Assembly: GCF_008831285.2 (NCBI RefSeq)
Contig: NC_045143.1
Span: 23,188,302-23,252,301, forward strand
Direction: 5' to 3'
DNA length: 64,000 nt
Origin: Nymphaea colorata
Lineage: Eukaryota > Streptophyta > Magnoliopsida > Nymphaeales > Nymphaeaceae
A program made the position numbers and the translations under genes. Every line of letters starts with the position of its first letter. The first letter of the stretch is position 1. Below, one piece after another: positions 20,335-31,100 of this stretch. Under the pieces are notes generated by a model, which saw only the letters and a list, made by a program, of their open reading frames with translations, had not been told where the DNA came from and did no database searches.

Positions 20335-20692
20335 ACAAGAAGAAACTGAGGAGAAGAAGCCGTAGCCAAAATGGTTTGCACGGCCTCTATTTATAATCCC
20401 ATTTCCAGAATTCTAAGAGTCTCCAATCGTAGAATCCTAGGAGATTTCACAAGCTCCAAGGACATTAATTACATCATAGAAACCTAAGAGACTTCACATA
20501 TTACAAGGATATTAACTACAACATAGAATCCTAGGAGACTTCCCATATAACAAGGATATTAACTACAACATAGAATCCTAGGAGACTCTTCACATGTTAC
20601 AAGGACATTAAATATCTTAACACATTCTACAAGGAGGTGGAATCCTAAGAGACTCCTCTTCAACGTGCTGGTAAAGGATTTATATTTTAACA
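20233..20692 (-). repeat. Element A 5' LTR
   Basis: 460 bp. It is the same as the LTR at 15246-15697 apart from two transitions and 8 extra bases near the U3 start (ACGTGCTG-like, about 20662-20670). The same tandem U3 repeats and AG microsatellite are present. Confidence 0.95.
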
Positions 20693-20697
20693 GAATC

Positions 20698-22937
20698 CAC
20701 TAATTCTGTTTGGTCATCATGAAGATGTATACGTGGATTCATAGGTAAATTTGCCGGTTTAGCTCCTAGCATCCCTGTGTCCTGCAATAAATCAAGAACA
20801 TACTTCCGTTGAGAGAGAACAACACCCTCCCCATTGCGAGCAACTTCTATTCCCAAGAAGTATCGTAGAGGACCCAGATCTTTCGTCACAAAGTGTTTTT
20901 GAAGAAACAGCTTTGCATCAGAAATTCTTGATCAGAATCACCCTTCAGGATAATATCATCAACATAAACCACGAGAACAGTTATACCTCGGGAAGCCTTC
21001 TTGATAAACAAGGAATGATCAAGAGGAGATCTCACAAAGCCACACTGTGAGACTACCTCGGAAAACTTGTGAAACCACGCACGAGGACTCTGTTTGAGTC
21101 CATAAATAGCTTTCTTCAGCTTGCACACTTTTCCACACTCCCCCTGTCGTTCAAATCCCGGTGGTTGTTGCATATAGACAGTCTCATCAAGATCACCATA
21201 CAAAAAGGCGTTTTTGACATCCAGTTGATACATGTGCCAGTCATGGTGGACAGCCATAGAAATAATAAGACGAATGGTTCCCAACCGAGCAACTGGAGAG
21301 AAGGTCTCAAAGAAATCCACACCGTAGGTCTGCGTGTAGCCCTTAGCAACCATTCGAGCTTTGTATCGTTCCAAAGAACCATCAGAATTATACTTAACTG
21401 TGAATACCCACTTTGAGCCAACAATATCACATCGAGGAGGAGGATCAACAAGTTCCCAAGTGCCCCTCTGCACTAAGGCATCCATCTCATCTTGCATAGC
21501 CCGTCTCCATTGGGTGTCTAATAAGGCCTGCTGGTGACACGTAGGAACTGTATGAGCAACCAAATCATGAATGAATTGTTGCATATTCTTACCAACCCCA
21601 TCAGTAGACACAAAATGAGATATAGGATGTAAAGTACATTGCCGTCTGCCTTTGCGAAGAGCAATAGGTAAGTCTTGACAAGGATCAGAATGAGTAGGGT
21701 TATGCGCTTCAGATGTACTTACCTCCTGAGAAACGGTTGGCAAAAGATTATGAGAAGGGTCCTGTCGACGTGTGTAGACCAGCGGTGGATCACGAAACTT
21801 GGACACAATAGACGAAGGAGATTCAACAGGGAACGACTCCAAAGGAATAGGAGGAATAGGTAGTGGGTCTGGAGACCGTGGCATCTCAGTAGACATAGGA
21901 GTGAGGCTATAATAAGGTTGAGACTCAAAGAATGTGACATCCGCACTGATATACTCTTTTTGAGTCAAGGGATCAAAGCATTTGTAGCCTTTATGGTTTC
22001 TGAAGTAGCCAATGAAAATGCATTTAATGGCTTGGGCTCCCAATTTGTCACGTGTGGGTCCAAGAATATGAACAAAGCATGTGCAACCAAATACTTTGGG
22101 AGCCACTGGAAACAAGGATCTTTGTGGGTGCACAAGTTTAATGGGGATCTGGTTATCAATGCAGGATGAGGGTAAACGATTGGTTAAGTAGCAAGCAGTA
22201 AGAATAGCATCTCCCCAAAAATATGCAGGGAGATTAGTATGAAGCATAAGGGAACGAGCCACATTTAAAAGTTGACGATGTTTTCGCTCAACTATTCCAT
22301 TTTGGTGGGAAGTATGGGGACATGTAAACTGAGGAGAAATGCCATTATCTGAGTAAAACTTCATTAAAGTAGATGCCTTAAACTCAAGAGCATTATCAGT
22401 GCGAATGTTTTTAACAAGAATACCAAACTGGGTCTTTATTTCAATAATAAGATTTTTGAGAGTACATACGACTTCAGACCTTTCCTTCAAAAGGAAAACC
22501 CAGGTGACTCGAGAATAATCATCTACGATGACAAGAAAATAACGAAATTTTGACCTACTAGCAACTGTGCTAGGACCCCACACATCAACATGAAGAAGAT
22601 CAAATAGTCCACAACTGGACGTATTAAGACTCGATGAATAACTATTATGAGTGTGTTTGCCAAGTTGACAAGCTTCACACTGGAACGACTCTGGTAAGGA
22701 GAGATGTGGAAGGAGATGACGGAGCTTGGAGACAGATGGATGACCAAGTCTGAGATGCCACGGGATCCGACAGGAAGTAGATGCCCCCTTTCTCATAGCC
22801 TCCACCAATCGTCTTCCCAGTTGGCAAGTTCTGAAATGAACATAAACCAGGGTCAAACGTAACACGACAATGTAAATCATTAACCAATTGTCCGACAGAT
22901 AACAAATTTGTGGGAAACTTAGGAGCATATAACACAT
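20698..22937 (-). pseudogene. Element B integrase and reverse transcriptase
   Basis: Two minus-strand frames. The long one (20886-22937) has the zinc region HLRLGHPS and CEACQLGKH, the integrase core with Asp in LLHVDVWGPS, Asp in RTDNALEF and Glu in HQNGIVERKHRQL, the linker, and reverse transcriptase with [31 protein letters not shown] and YVDDIILKGDSD. It loses frame just after this motif. The next frame (20680-20889) carries [18 protein letters not shown] and runs to the insertion point of element A. Catalytic residues are visible but the breaks abolish a full product. Confidence 0.9.
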
Positions 22938-23928
22938 TGGGAATAGTCATAGATTGAGAGATCTTGATATCTCCATATCCCATAATGGGTGACAATCTAC
23001 CATCTGCAAGTCTCACATGACGTATCTGAGGTAGTGAGTGTAGCACAGTAAACATAGAAGGCGTACTACAAAAGTGCCTCGATGCCCCTGAATCAATAAT
23101 CCAAGTAGTACCTGTATCATGTGAGATAGTGTCAACAGACATAGCGCTGTCAGTCATAACTGTGGAGGCCGATGGCTGAGTAGATCTGTGTGCTAGAAAG
23201 TCCTCATACTCTGACTTATTGATACTCACAGTCATTGTCTCAGGCTGAGAAGAAGATAAAGACTCATCTACTACTGATGACGCTGCTTGGGCCGCTCCAA
23301 TAGAAGACTGTAAAGAGTTCTTCCCTAGCTTTGATGTAACATTTCTGCCTAAGGATGGCGCTGCAGTAGGACGACCATGTTTATCCCAACATCTTTCTTC
23401 CAAATGACCTATTTTCCCACAATAAGTGCACTGAAATCTCCCCCGACCTCCTCCTGACCCACGGCCCATGCCTCTTCCCCTGAATAAACCGCGTCTACGT
23501 CCTCCTAAAGCTGCTAAGGCAGAGGCATGGATATCACTGGTAGGTGAAGAGAGGGTCACAACAAGACGACTAAGCCTGTTGTAGGCTTCAGCTAGATCAG
23601 GGATTTCTGCTCCAGTCAGCATCTGAGCCTTTGCTACTGCATATTCAGAGGAGAGACCCTGTAGGAATTTCGCAACCATAGACTGTTCACCATGGGTCTT
23701 ATAACATGTTGGACATGGAGGACGTAATGCTTTAAGTCGCTCAGAGATGGACTTAAGGGAAGCGAAGTACTGAGCAAGACTTTGGTCACCCTGTTGCAGA
23801 TTAAGTAGTTCCTCCTCTACCTGCAATATTTTGCTAATATTCCTGTCATTCGAGTAAGTTTGTTTCAAGAAATCCCACATTTGCTTAGCCGAGGTGTAGT
23901 ATGCAATAGTTGATACAAGGTTGCACAC
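22675..23928 (-). pseudogene. Element B gag C-terminal part and protease
   Basis: The minus-strand frame continues gag from TSAKQMWDFLKQTYSND. It then has an unusually Gly/Arg-rich stretch (GRRRGLFRGRGMGRGSGGG), a zinc knuckle CTYCGKIGHLEERC, and protease WIIDSGASRHF. It overlaps the integrase frame (from 22937), so a second frame break lies near 22700-22930. It matches element G in layout. Confidence 0.85.
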
Positions 23929-24187
23929 TATTCATGATCCATGACATGACAATATTATTATCTCCCTTCCATGAACTATATTTTCCACTCTTTTCAACAG
24001 GTTCGTTTTCTTCTATAACATGCTCCTTTTGATGTCCAATCACAGACATCATAAACACACGAGACCAAATCTCATAGTTAGATCCATCTAACTTTACAGT
24101 AGAACCATACGAAAATGGATTTCCTCCACTTTTAACTTCATGAGAAAAATCAGATTTATTACTTTCAGCCATCATAAATCTGTCCAC
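23885..24187 (-). pseudogene. Element B gag N-terminal part
   Basis: The minus-strand frame begins MDRFMMAESNKS, with the likely start at the second or third Met. It has VKLDGSNYEIWSRVFMMSVI and the EKSGKYSSWKGDNN segment typical of this gag group. A shift of frame near 23890-23930 takes it out of register with the rest of gag. Confidence 0.85.
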
Positions 24188-24888
24188 AAGAGATCAACCA
24201 CCAATAGCAAGAGAATATATATATATATATATATATATATATTTCTATTGAAAAAGAAACTGATCAACAAGAACAGACGTCCCACACGGCAAAGTTAGAT
24301 GCGCAGAAACAATCAACCTGCTGTCCAACTGTTGACAGCAATACCACAACAAAGAGGACTGCAATCTGAAGACAGTAAAACGCTGCTATCAGCAAGCCCA
24401 CAACTGAAAACGAATCCCCACTGTTTGTATTGTTTGCGCTGACCAACGACTTATCTATTTATGCATCTAACGCTGCTGTACCACAGCTTATCCTTCACAG
24501 ATCATGAATAACGACAGCAAATAAAACCATCAACATAAACTTGCCATAGACGTCATAGATAGCAGTCCTCCACTTGGCTGCGTTGATCATATAACATATC
24601 AAATCATAGGCGATTAATCAGCGCAGACTCCCACACAGCTGCGATACTATATACACTTCTGAAAAAAAATCCACGGCTGGAGTCTATTCACGCATCTCTC
24701 CTAGCGTGAATAGACTCCTCCACACTGTTTCGTTGCTGGAAAACAACAACTAGAATAGGCGAGAGGTGAAGGAGAAAGAAACGGAGGAAGTAGAAGAGAT
24801 CAAACCTGAAAGGAGACGGAGGATCGCCGACGGTGTGCGTCACGTCCACGCGCTGGCTGTGTGCTTCAAGTCTCTAGTCACGTCCGTA
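24188..24888 (-). other. Element B leader
   Basis: The untranslated leader between primer site and gag. It includes an (AT)n microsatellite at about 24214-24242. No coding sequence is supported. Upstream of the primer site it is moderately GC-rich. Confidence 0.7.
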
Positions 24889-24900
24889 GCTCTGATACCA
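24889..24900 (-). other. Primer binding site of element B
   Basis: On the minus strand it reads TGGTATCAGAGC, immediately after the 5' LTR that ends at 24901. Confidence 0.9.
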
Positions 24901-25122
24901 TGTTGCAGCGGAGAAGAAGAGAGTGAGAGAGAGAAGCTGCCGTGAGATTGAACTAAAAGAACCTGTTATTACGATAACCCTTATCTCTCTTATAAAAGAG
25001 ATTAGGGTAAAAAGGGATTTACAAAATAACTCAATGGGAAATAAGGAAAATATTAAAGAGATCTTATAACTCTTTAATATTACAAGGAACCTCCTAAAAC
25101 ATAAAACTTTTCTTATTCAACA
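24901..25122 (-). repeat. Element B 5' LTR
   Basis: 222 bp, matching 14333-14554 with two T/G differences. The 3' part (minus strand) is CT-rich, ending CTCCGCTGCAACA. Confidence 0.95.
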
Positions 25123-26445
25123 ATATATATATATAATAAACGGGGATTCAGAAAGTAGTGCTATAGCGTATACAACATATATATTGTTATATATATACTT
25201 GTATAACTGTATTTACGTATACATATATAACGTATTATGTATAATATATTACATATTGTTATAACATGTAATGATGCATGTATATTTTACGTATATACAA
25301 CATAGTATGTAGTAATATTTATTACTACATTATATATATTACTATACGTTATACATTATCATATGTATGGATTTATAATATATGAACTTATATTTGTATC
25401 ATATATATGTGTATATGTATATTATACGTAATATATTACTTATATTTGTATCATATGTATGTGTATATGTATATTACATATGGTATATATTTACAAATAC
25501 ATATATCTATTTACAAATAGATATATGGAATAATGCTGCTCTCGCATTAAGTTTTTGGGAAAATGCTGCACCCACACCCAGACCAACACCCATAGCCACA
25601 CCTGTTACAAATAGATATATGTATTTACAAATACATATTTCTATTTACAAATAGATATATGGTATAATGCTGCACTGGCACTAAGTTTTCTGGAAAATGC
25701 TGCACCCACACCCAGACCAACACCCATAGCCACACCTGTGTGACGTAGAACCCCATGTTTTAGGAAATAGATGTTTTTCCTAGAGAATTACTACCAATCA
25801 ACTTCTCGGACCAGTGATCCTGCACTGATGCGTATTGATGAGAGAAACTTAAACTCAGGTTTGTTATAAGTATATCTTGGATATAAAGCCTTCTTTTTCC
25901 AAATTTGTGATTCCTTTAATTTCAAAGAAGCACAATTAGCAGTTGAAACTTGAAACACATGAAAGAAAAATTATAGTGCATTTGGGAAAACGAGAAATAT
26001 TTGAGGTCATGTGAGAAGAAGCACCTAAATCAAGTATCAAGGACCTTTACCATTAGGAAATGATGTGGACATGGTAACACATGTAACAAAAACTTTAAGT
26101 TTAAGGGGAGGTTGGATGTCTTGCACAAGTTGATTTAATGGCATTGCTCTACTGGTTCATGATGGACCTTCATTCTTAGTAGATTGAAAGTGGTTAACGT
26201 AACAAGCTTCTTCCTTCACTTGGGACCAATGGGTTTAATATGGCCCAATCTTTACATAAGTGATAAATTACTGTTTTTTGTTCCTTTGTCTTGCTCCATC
26301 CCTTTATTTTGAAATTTATTGAAGTGGGGATGCTTATATATCTTCATATTACTTCTGGATCATATGGCAAAAACTTCATGTTTTTTATGGTTAACTTTCT
26401 TAGACAACATCATAGCCAGACACTGTCAGTTGTCACTAACCTTTC
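25123..26445. other. AT-rich intergenic or intronic stretch with tandem repeat
   Basis: 25140-25500 is TATA-rich microsatellite-like DNA. 25489-25739 is a tandem duplication of period about 134, each unit ending in a GCTGCACCCACACCCAGACC-containing block. A related fragment recurs near 28717-28765. 25740-26445 shows no gene I can support. Confidence 0.6.
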
Positions 26446-27185
26446 TCATTCCGTATCTTTTCTCCCACTTGGTATAATATCTTCAATGTGTGTGTGTGTG
26501 TGTTTGGGGTTTTCATTTTTTTTTTTTTGGGTTGGGTTGGGGGGTGGGGGAGAGGAGATGGTGGGGAGGATGGGTGGAGTCAGAAAAGGTAGAAGAGTAG
26601 ATCTAATTTTCTCAAGTTCAGGTGTAAGCCCATTCAAGAAATTAGAAGGATGTTCTTCCAATTGCCTTTGCCTCATTTCACTCGCGTTACCAATCCATTC
26701 AGGCTCCAAAAGAGCTAACTCAATCCATATGGAATTATTCTGTTATGATCATCTCCATTTGTTGAAAAGTTGATGCTTTTCTTTGGAAAAAATTATGGGG
26801 CAATTCTCCTGAAGTATACACTCTTGAGATATTCTCATGCTTAAGATGCCATTTTAAATTTCAAATTATTTGTGTTAACAATTATTTCCACCATGGAGAA
26901 GAACCGTGACAGAATGAAGATTTTATATCTCTGATTCCTCAAGTTCCTTATTGTCTTCCTCAAGAGCCATGTCTTTTTTGACACTGTCAAAAGGTCTTCA
27001 TTTCCCATTTTGAATTTGAGTAAGCTCTGGCTCGACTTCTGAGATTGCACCTTTAATTTACCCTGAAGTCCTTTGCCTTTGATGTGAGTCTTCACATTTC
27101 CTGCCCAAACTTAATAGTTTGACCCGTTTAGCTTGAAGCCTGATGAGAAATGAGAATCCCTGTTGGCCATTGAAGAAGAGAAAAT
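26446..27185 (-). pseudogene. Copia gag remnant (element I)
   Basis: Broken minus-strand frames read a copia gag. FKLNGSNY near 27140 is followed by a stop. WAGNVKTHIKGKGLQGKL comes next, then a degraded middle. Further down, FLNGLTPELEKIRSTLL near 26600-26640 is the conserved gag segment that precedes the zinc-knuckle linker. It lies downstream of an LTR and primer site on the same strand (27295-27732). No protease or pol was found. A very old, truncated copy. Confidence 0.6.
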
Positions 27186-27294
27186 GAGTCCATGACAAAA
27201 GGGTATTTGACAGGAAAAAGATGAGACTTCAAGTCAGCATTCTTCCCAAGAAAAATCACCTCCGATAGCTTGATTAACCTTTTTCAATTACTTA

Positions 27295-27306
27295 ACTCTG
27301 TTACCA
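27295..27306 (-). other. Degenerate primer binding site of element I
   Basis: On the minus strand it reads TGGTAACAGAGT, two mismatches from the standard TGGTATCAGAGC, directly after the LTR end. Confidence 0.6.
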
Positions 27307-27732
27307 TGTGTAATGAATGCATATCTAAAATATATAAGCCAAAATAGAAGGCTTATACAGACAATAGTTACTCAAATCACAAAGGCACAAGAAATAGTAG
27401 TGCTCAAAGGCACTTGGAACAGTGATTAAAAAAGGTTTGAATTGAACTATGGTTAGCACTCAGAAAGGACAGCATACAATGGGAATAATCCCCTGTTTAT
27501 ATATGAAAGCAGCAACAGGCTAGCCAGTGGACTAGCACCAGTGGCTAGAAAACTCTCTGTTGGGCTCCAAAATTGACCAGATTTCAGAACTGAAGCCGAT
27601 GAAAAAATAATAATAAAATAACAAAAGGCTACAAAAAGAAATGTAAACATGATCTATAATAAACTATAGCACACACATGCACACCCACACACACATACAT
27701 AAATATATACATATATTTTACCTAATTTAACA
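27307..27732 (-). repeat. Element I 5' LTR
   Basis: On the minus strand it starts TGTTAAATTAGG and ends ATTCATTACACA. It has a TATA-like TATATAAACAG about mid-way and a CTAGCCACTGGTGCTAG-type inverted motif upstream of it. The layout resembles solo LTR K (41660-42146). The far boundary at 27732 is inferred from the TG/CA ends. Confidence 0.6.
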
Positions 27733-28064
27733 TTTCACAACAAATATGCATGTGAAAATAGCTTTGCTCTAGCTATTCATTTCTGCAAATGAGTATGCAC
27801 TGATGCCTATCTTCACAATTTTAAAGACAAAAAAACATCATTGGCTTAGTACAAGCACATGATGATAGGAAGATTTGGTGGGACATGTAGCAACTTGCTT
27901 TGACAGTATGCACAGATAATTTTTGGTTGCACAGAGCTGACATTTAATTTTTTCTGTTGTAGCCATGAATCATTTACTTCAAGGCCGTGCCTTCCACTTT
28001 TACTTCTTCCAGTTAAAATTCGTTCTTCATTCTTTGATGATATTTGCACTGCTCAATGGTTTAG
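27733..28064. other. Sequence before the first recognised carrier exon
   Basis: Probably intron. I see no exon or repeat that I can name. It ends in the splice acceptor TTTAG at 28060-28064. Confidence 0.5.
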
Positions 28065-28133
28065 GTTCACGAAATTTATTCTGAAGCAGGAGTACCAGGA
28101 TTCTGGAAAGGAATAATTCCAACTCTTGTTATG
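28065..28133 (+). CDS. PXN: Carrier gene exon (a)
   Basis: 69 bp, 23 residues, [15 protein letters not shown] onward to LVM. The acceptor is TTTAG and the donor GTTAGT. It reads in phase with the next exon. It represents the end of the second carrier repeat. Confidence 0.8.
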
Positions 28134-31100
28134 GTTAGTGATTTAGTAGTAAACTAGGATTGATCAGAGTTAATGATACATGGTAAATAATTACCAAAGT
28201 TTTCTTATCCATATGTAGGTCTGCAATCCATCAATCCAGTTCATGATTTATGAAACATCATTGAAATATCTGAAGGCTAAGCGGCAGGTCTCAAGTAAGC
28301 ATCAGTTCAAAAATGTCACTGCTTTGGAGGTATATCAGTTTTCATCTTCGAGGACTTGTTGGATAATAGTGTTAAGAAACATAATGGTTAATCTAGGTTT
28401 GAAAGAGCGTTACCTCATAAAGAATGCACAAGGCATGAAAGAAAATGAAATTTCAAGAAAAAAGAATACAAATGAATGGGGCATAGTCCTTGCATGGAGC
28501 ACTAAGTAACACACTCTTGAAAAAGGTTGCCATATCCGAATCGTGTCGGGTGCAGCTTGGGGGCGCTTGGGTGCAGCAACAAACAATTTCTTTTATGTTG
28601 AATCATTAATAAAATCATAGTTTGTTAACCATTAATTGTTATTTATGGCTAGTTTTATTGTTTGTAACTTTGTACTATCTATCCTCACCACACCTGCATC
28701 GTGTTCATGGTTTTCTGAAAAATGCTGCACCCACAACTGCACATGCACCCGCACCCCACACCTGTGTGAAATAAGTGCACATACAAATGAATGTGGCATA
28801 GCTCTTCTGCATATACAGCTAGAACCAAAATCATAGCCACTGGGCTAGTCCAACAGCTAGATTGGCTAGCCATTGGACCAGGTAAATGAATAGGTTGATC
28901 TAGCTAATTCAAATGCACCATTATAGGCAAATGCATTTTGATTTAAAGATCACAAATAAAGGAACCTGCTTGTATATATGCATGTTTCTATGTTATGCAT
29001 AATTTATGTGTTTTTGTATGTATATGCTGTTAAGATATGGTTCGGGTCAAGTCAGACTGACCCATCTTCACCACAGCGGTGGCATACTTGTAATTTTTAT
29101 TGTTGTTTTGTGTATTTAATTGTAACACAAATTATATTAAGGACAAGGGGCAGGCGCCAAGCCTACGGCCTTTATTCTTCTCTCTCTCTTCTCGAGCAGC
29201 ATGTTCATCTTCTCGTCTTCTCGCATCTCCTCAAGACTTCATTTGGTGGTTTGGTGATATACATCAAAATCTTGCATGTGCATGTTGTTAGATTATGTTA
29301 GAATATGTTGCTGTGGGAACCGGATCCATTCCTGGACCGGTTCTATGGGGCGCGGGTACCGAGGCGGGCTCGGTACCCTAGGCGGCTTCTCCTCTCTCCC
29401 TCTTTATATTGTCACTTGTGTTTAGTGTTGAATTAAGTGAAATATAATTTTTCTCTCTCCTAGGGTTGCGGAGTGCCCCTAGGTCAGAGCCTCCCCGTGG
29501 TTTTTCACCTCTTTCTGAGGTTTTCCACGTAGATTGTGTGTTCGTTCTCCACTCTCTCTCTGTGTGGTTCGTGTTTCTACATGGTATCAGAGCCAGCGGA
29601 GTTGGAGAAGCGTTTTTTCCGAGGATCGTCAAGTTTTTTCGTCGCCCGACGCCGTTGAAGTTCCGGCGCCGCTGCTGCCCGTGTGACGTCGCCCTGCTTT
29701 GCCGCCGCTGTCCTTTGTTCCGCCGCCGCCGTCCTCTGTTCTGCCGTCCTCTGTTATGCCTCCGCGGTCCTCCGTTCGTCCCGTTCTTTGTTTCTGCCAC
29801 CGTGGGTGGCCTCTGTGTTGCGCCGTCGCCTGCTTTACGTTGCCTCTGCCTCATTCCCGCCGCCGTCGCCGCTGCCTCCTTCCCGACGCCGTTGCCTCAT
29901 TCCCGCTGCTGTGCCTCTTGTTGCTGTGTGCTAGTTTGTGATGGCAGAAGCGATGGGGACTCAAAAAGATGCCGTTCTTGACACGGGCAGCGCCTCCAAG
30001 ACTGAGAACGTGCCGATCCAGGTCACCTCCATCCGTCTGACCAAGGACAATTACCTATCTTGGTCTGCCGCTCTCGAGATTGGGATTACTAGCCGTGGGC
30101 GTCTCTCTTACATCACTGGCGACAAACCTGCGCCCATCAAATCTGATCCTCAATGGGCGACGTGGGCGTTGGAGGACAGCCAAGTGAAGGTGTGGATTAT
30201 CAGCTCCGTGTCATCCGATATTCAGCCCCTCATTCTGCGGAAGCCGACCTCTTTTGATATGTGGACTGTGCTTGCAAAGATGTATGGTCGCAAGAAGAGA
30301 CATTTGCGCACCTATCAGATTAAACGCAGTATTTACTCTCTGACACAGGGTGATTTGTCTGTTGCTGCCTTCTATGCTGCCCTGAAGACCAAGTGGGAGG
30401 AGTTAGATTATCATGTGACTGATGAGTGGACATGCGGTTCAGATCATTCCCTCTACTGGGAAAAGGAATGGATGGACCGTACGTTTCTGTTTCTGGGAGG
30501 CCTGCGGGATGAATTTGAGTCTATTCGTAGCCAGATTCTTAATGGTGATGAGATTCCGGGGATAGAGGAAGTATATGCTCGTGTTGAGTCTGAAGAACAA
30601 CATCGCCAGGTGATGCATCTTGACACCGGTCATGGCCCTTCTGCCTTTGTCAGCCGTGCCTCAGGGACTGGGCAGCGTCCTGCCCGACATTGCACTCATT
30701 GCCACAAGTTGGGGCATTCGGTGGATTTCTGTTGGGATCTTCATCCCGAGAAGAGACTGGTCAGAGGTCGTCCTCCCTCTGGCAAGCGTAGCCCTTCTGT
30801 GTCTGATTCCAGTCAGAGCAATTCTTCTAGTGGTGCAAAGTCCAAGTTGTCCCCTGCTCAACTCAAGGAGCTACAGGCGTACATCAGCCGTCTATCTACT
30901 ACCCCTGAGGAGTCCTCCACGTCTGAAGGGGCTCAGCTAGCCCAAGCTCTCGTTGCCTCGACTGATCAAGGTAACCCTTCTCTTGGTGATTGGATTGTTG
31001 ATAGTGGAGCCACTCACCACATGACAGGGGACTCTAAACTCTTTCAAGAATATCAACTTTCTTCTGGCAAGCAACGCGTGTCTATGGCAGATGGGTCTTC

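Larger units (their letters stand above)
15246..20692 (-). mobile_element. Copia retrotransposon A, apparently intact
   Basis: A 5447-bp minus-strand element with LTRs of 460 bp (20233-20692) and 452 bp (15246-15697). They differ by two transitions and one 8-bp indel as I read them. It has a perfect duplication GAATC (15241-15245 and 20693-20697), a primer site at 20221-20232, a polypurine tract at 15698-15706 and one uninterrupted gag-pol frame. It sits inside element B. All structural requirements for autonomous transposition are visible. Whether it is expressed is unknown. Confidence 0.95.
14333..25122 (-). mobile_element. Copia retrotransposon B, interrupted by element A
   Basis: A minus-strand element with 222-bp LTRs (24901-25122 and 14333-14554) that differ at two bases as I read them. 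It has flanking ATATA, a primer site at 24889-24900, gag, protease, integrase and reverse transcriptase. It is split at 15241-20697 by element A with duplication GAATC. The net length is about 5.3 kb. Several frame breaks make it non-functional. Its family is close to that of element G: similar gag, zinc knuckle and the C-terminal IYAP ending. Confidence 0.95.

Noticed and set aside
26440-26600. G-rich run near 26520-26590 as a G-quadruplex promoter
   Set aside because: It lies in the degraded gag remnant region with no gene downstream. Only composition supports it.
29378-29981. Frames over the element F LTR and leader
   Set aside because: They cross the LTR-leader boundary and primer site and are GC-composition artefacts.
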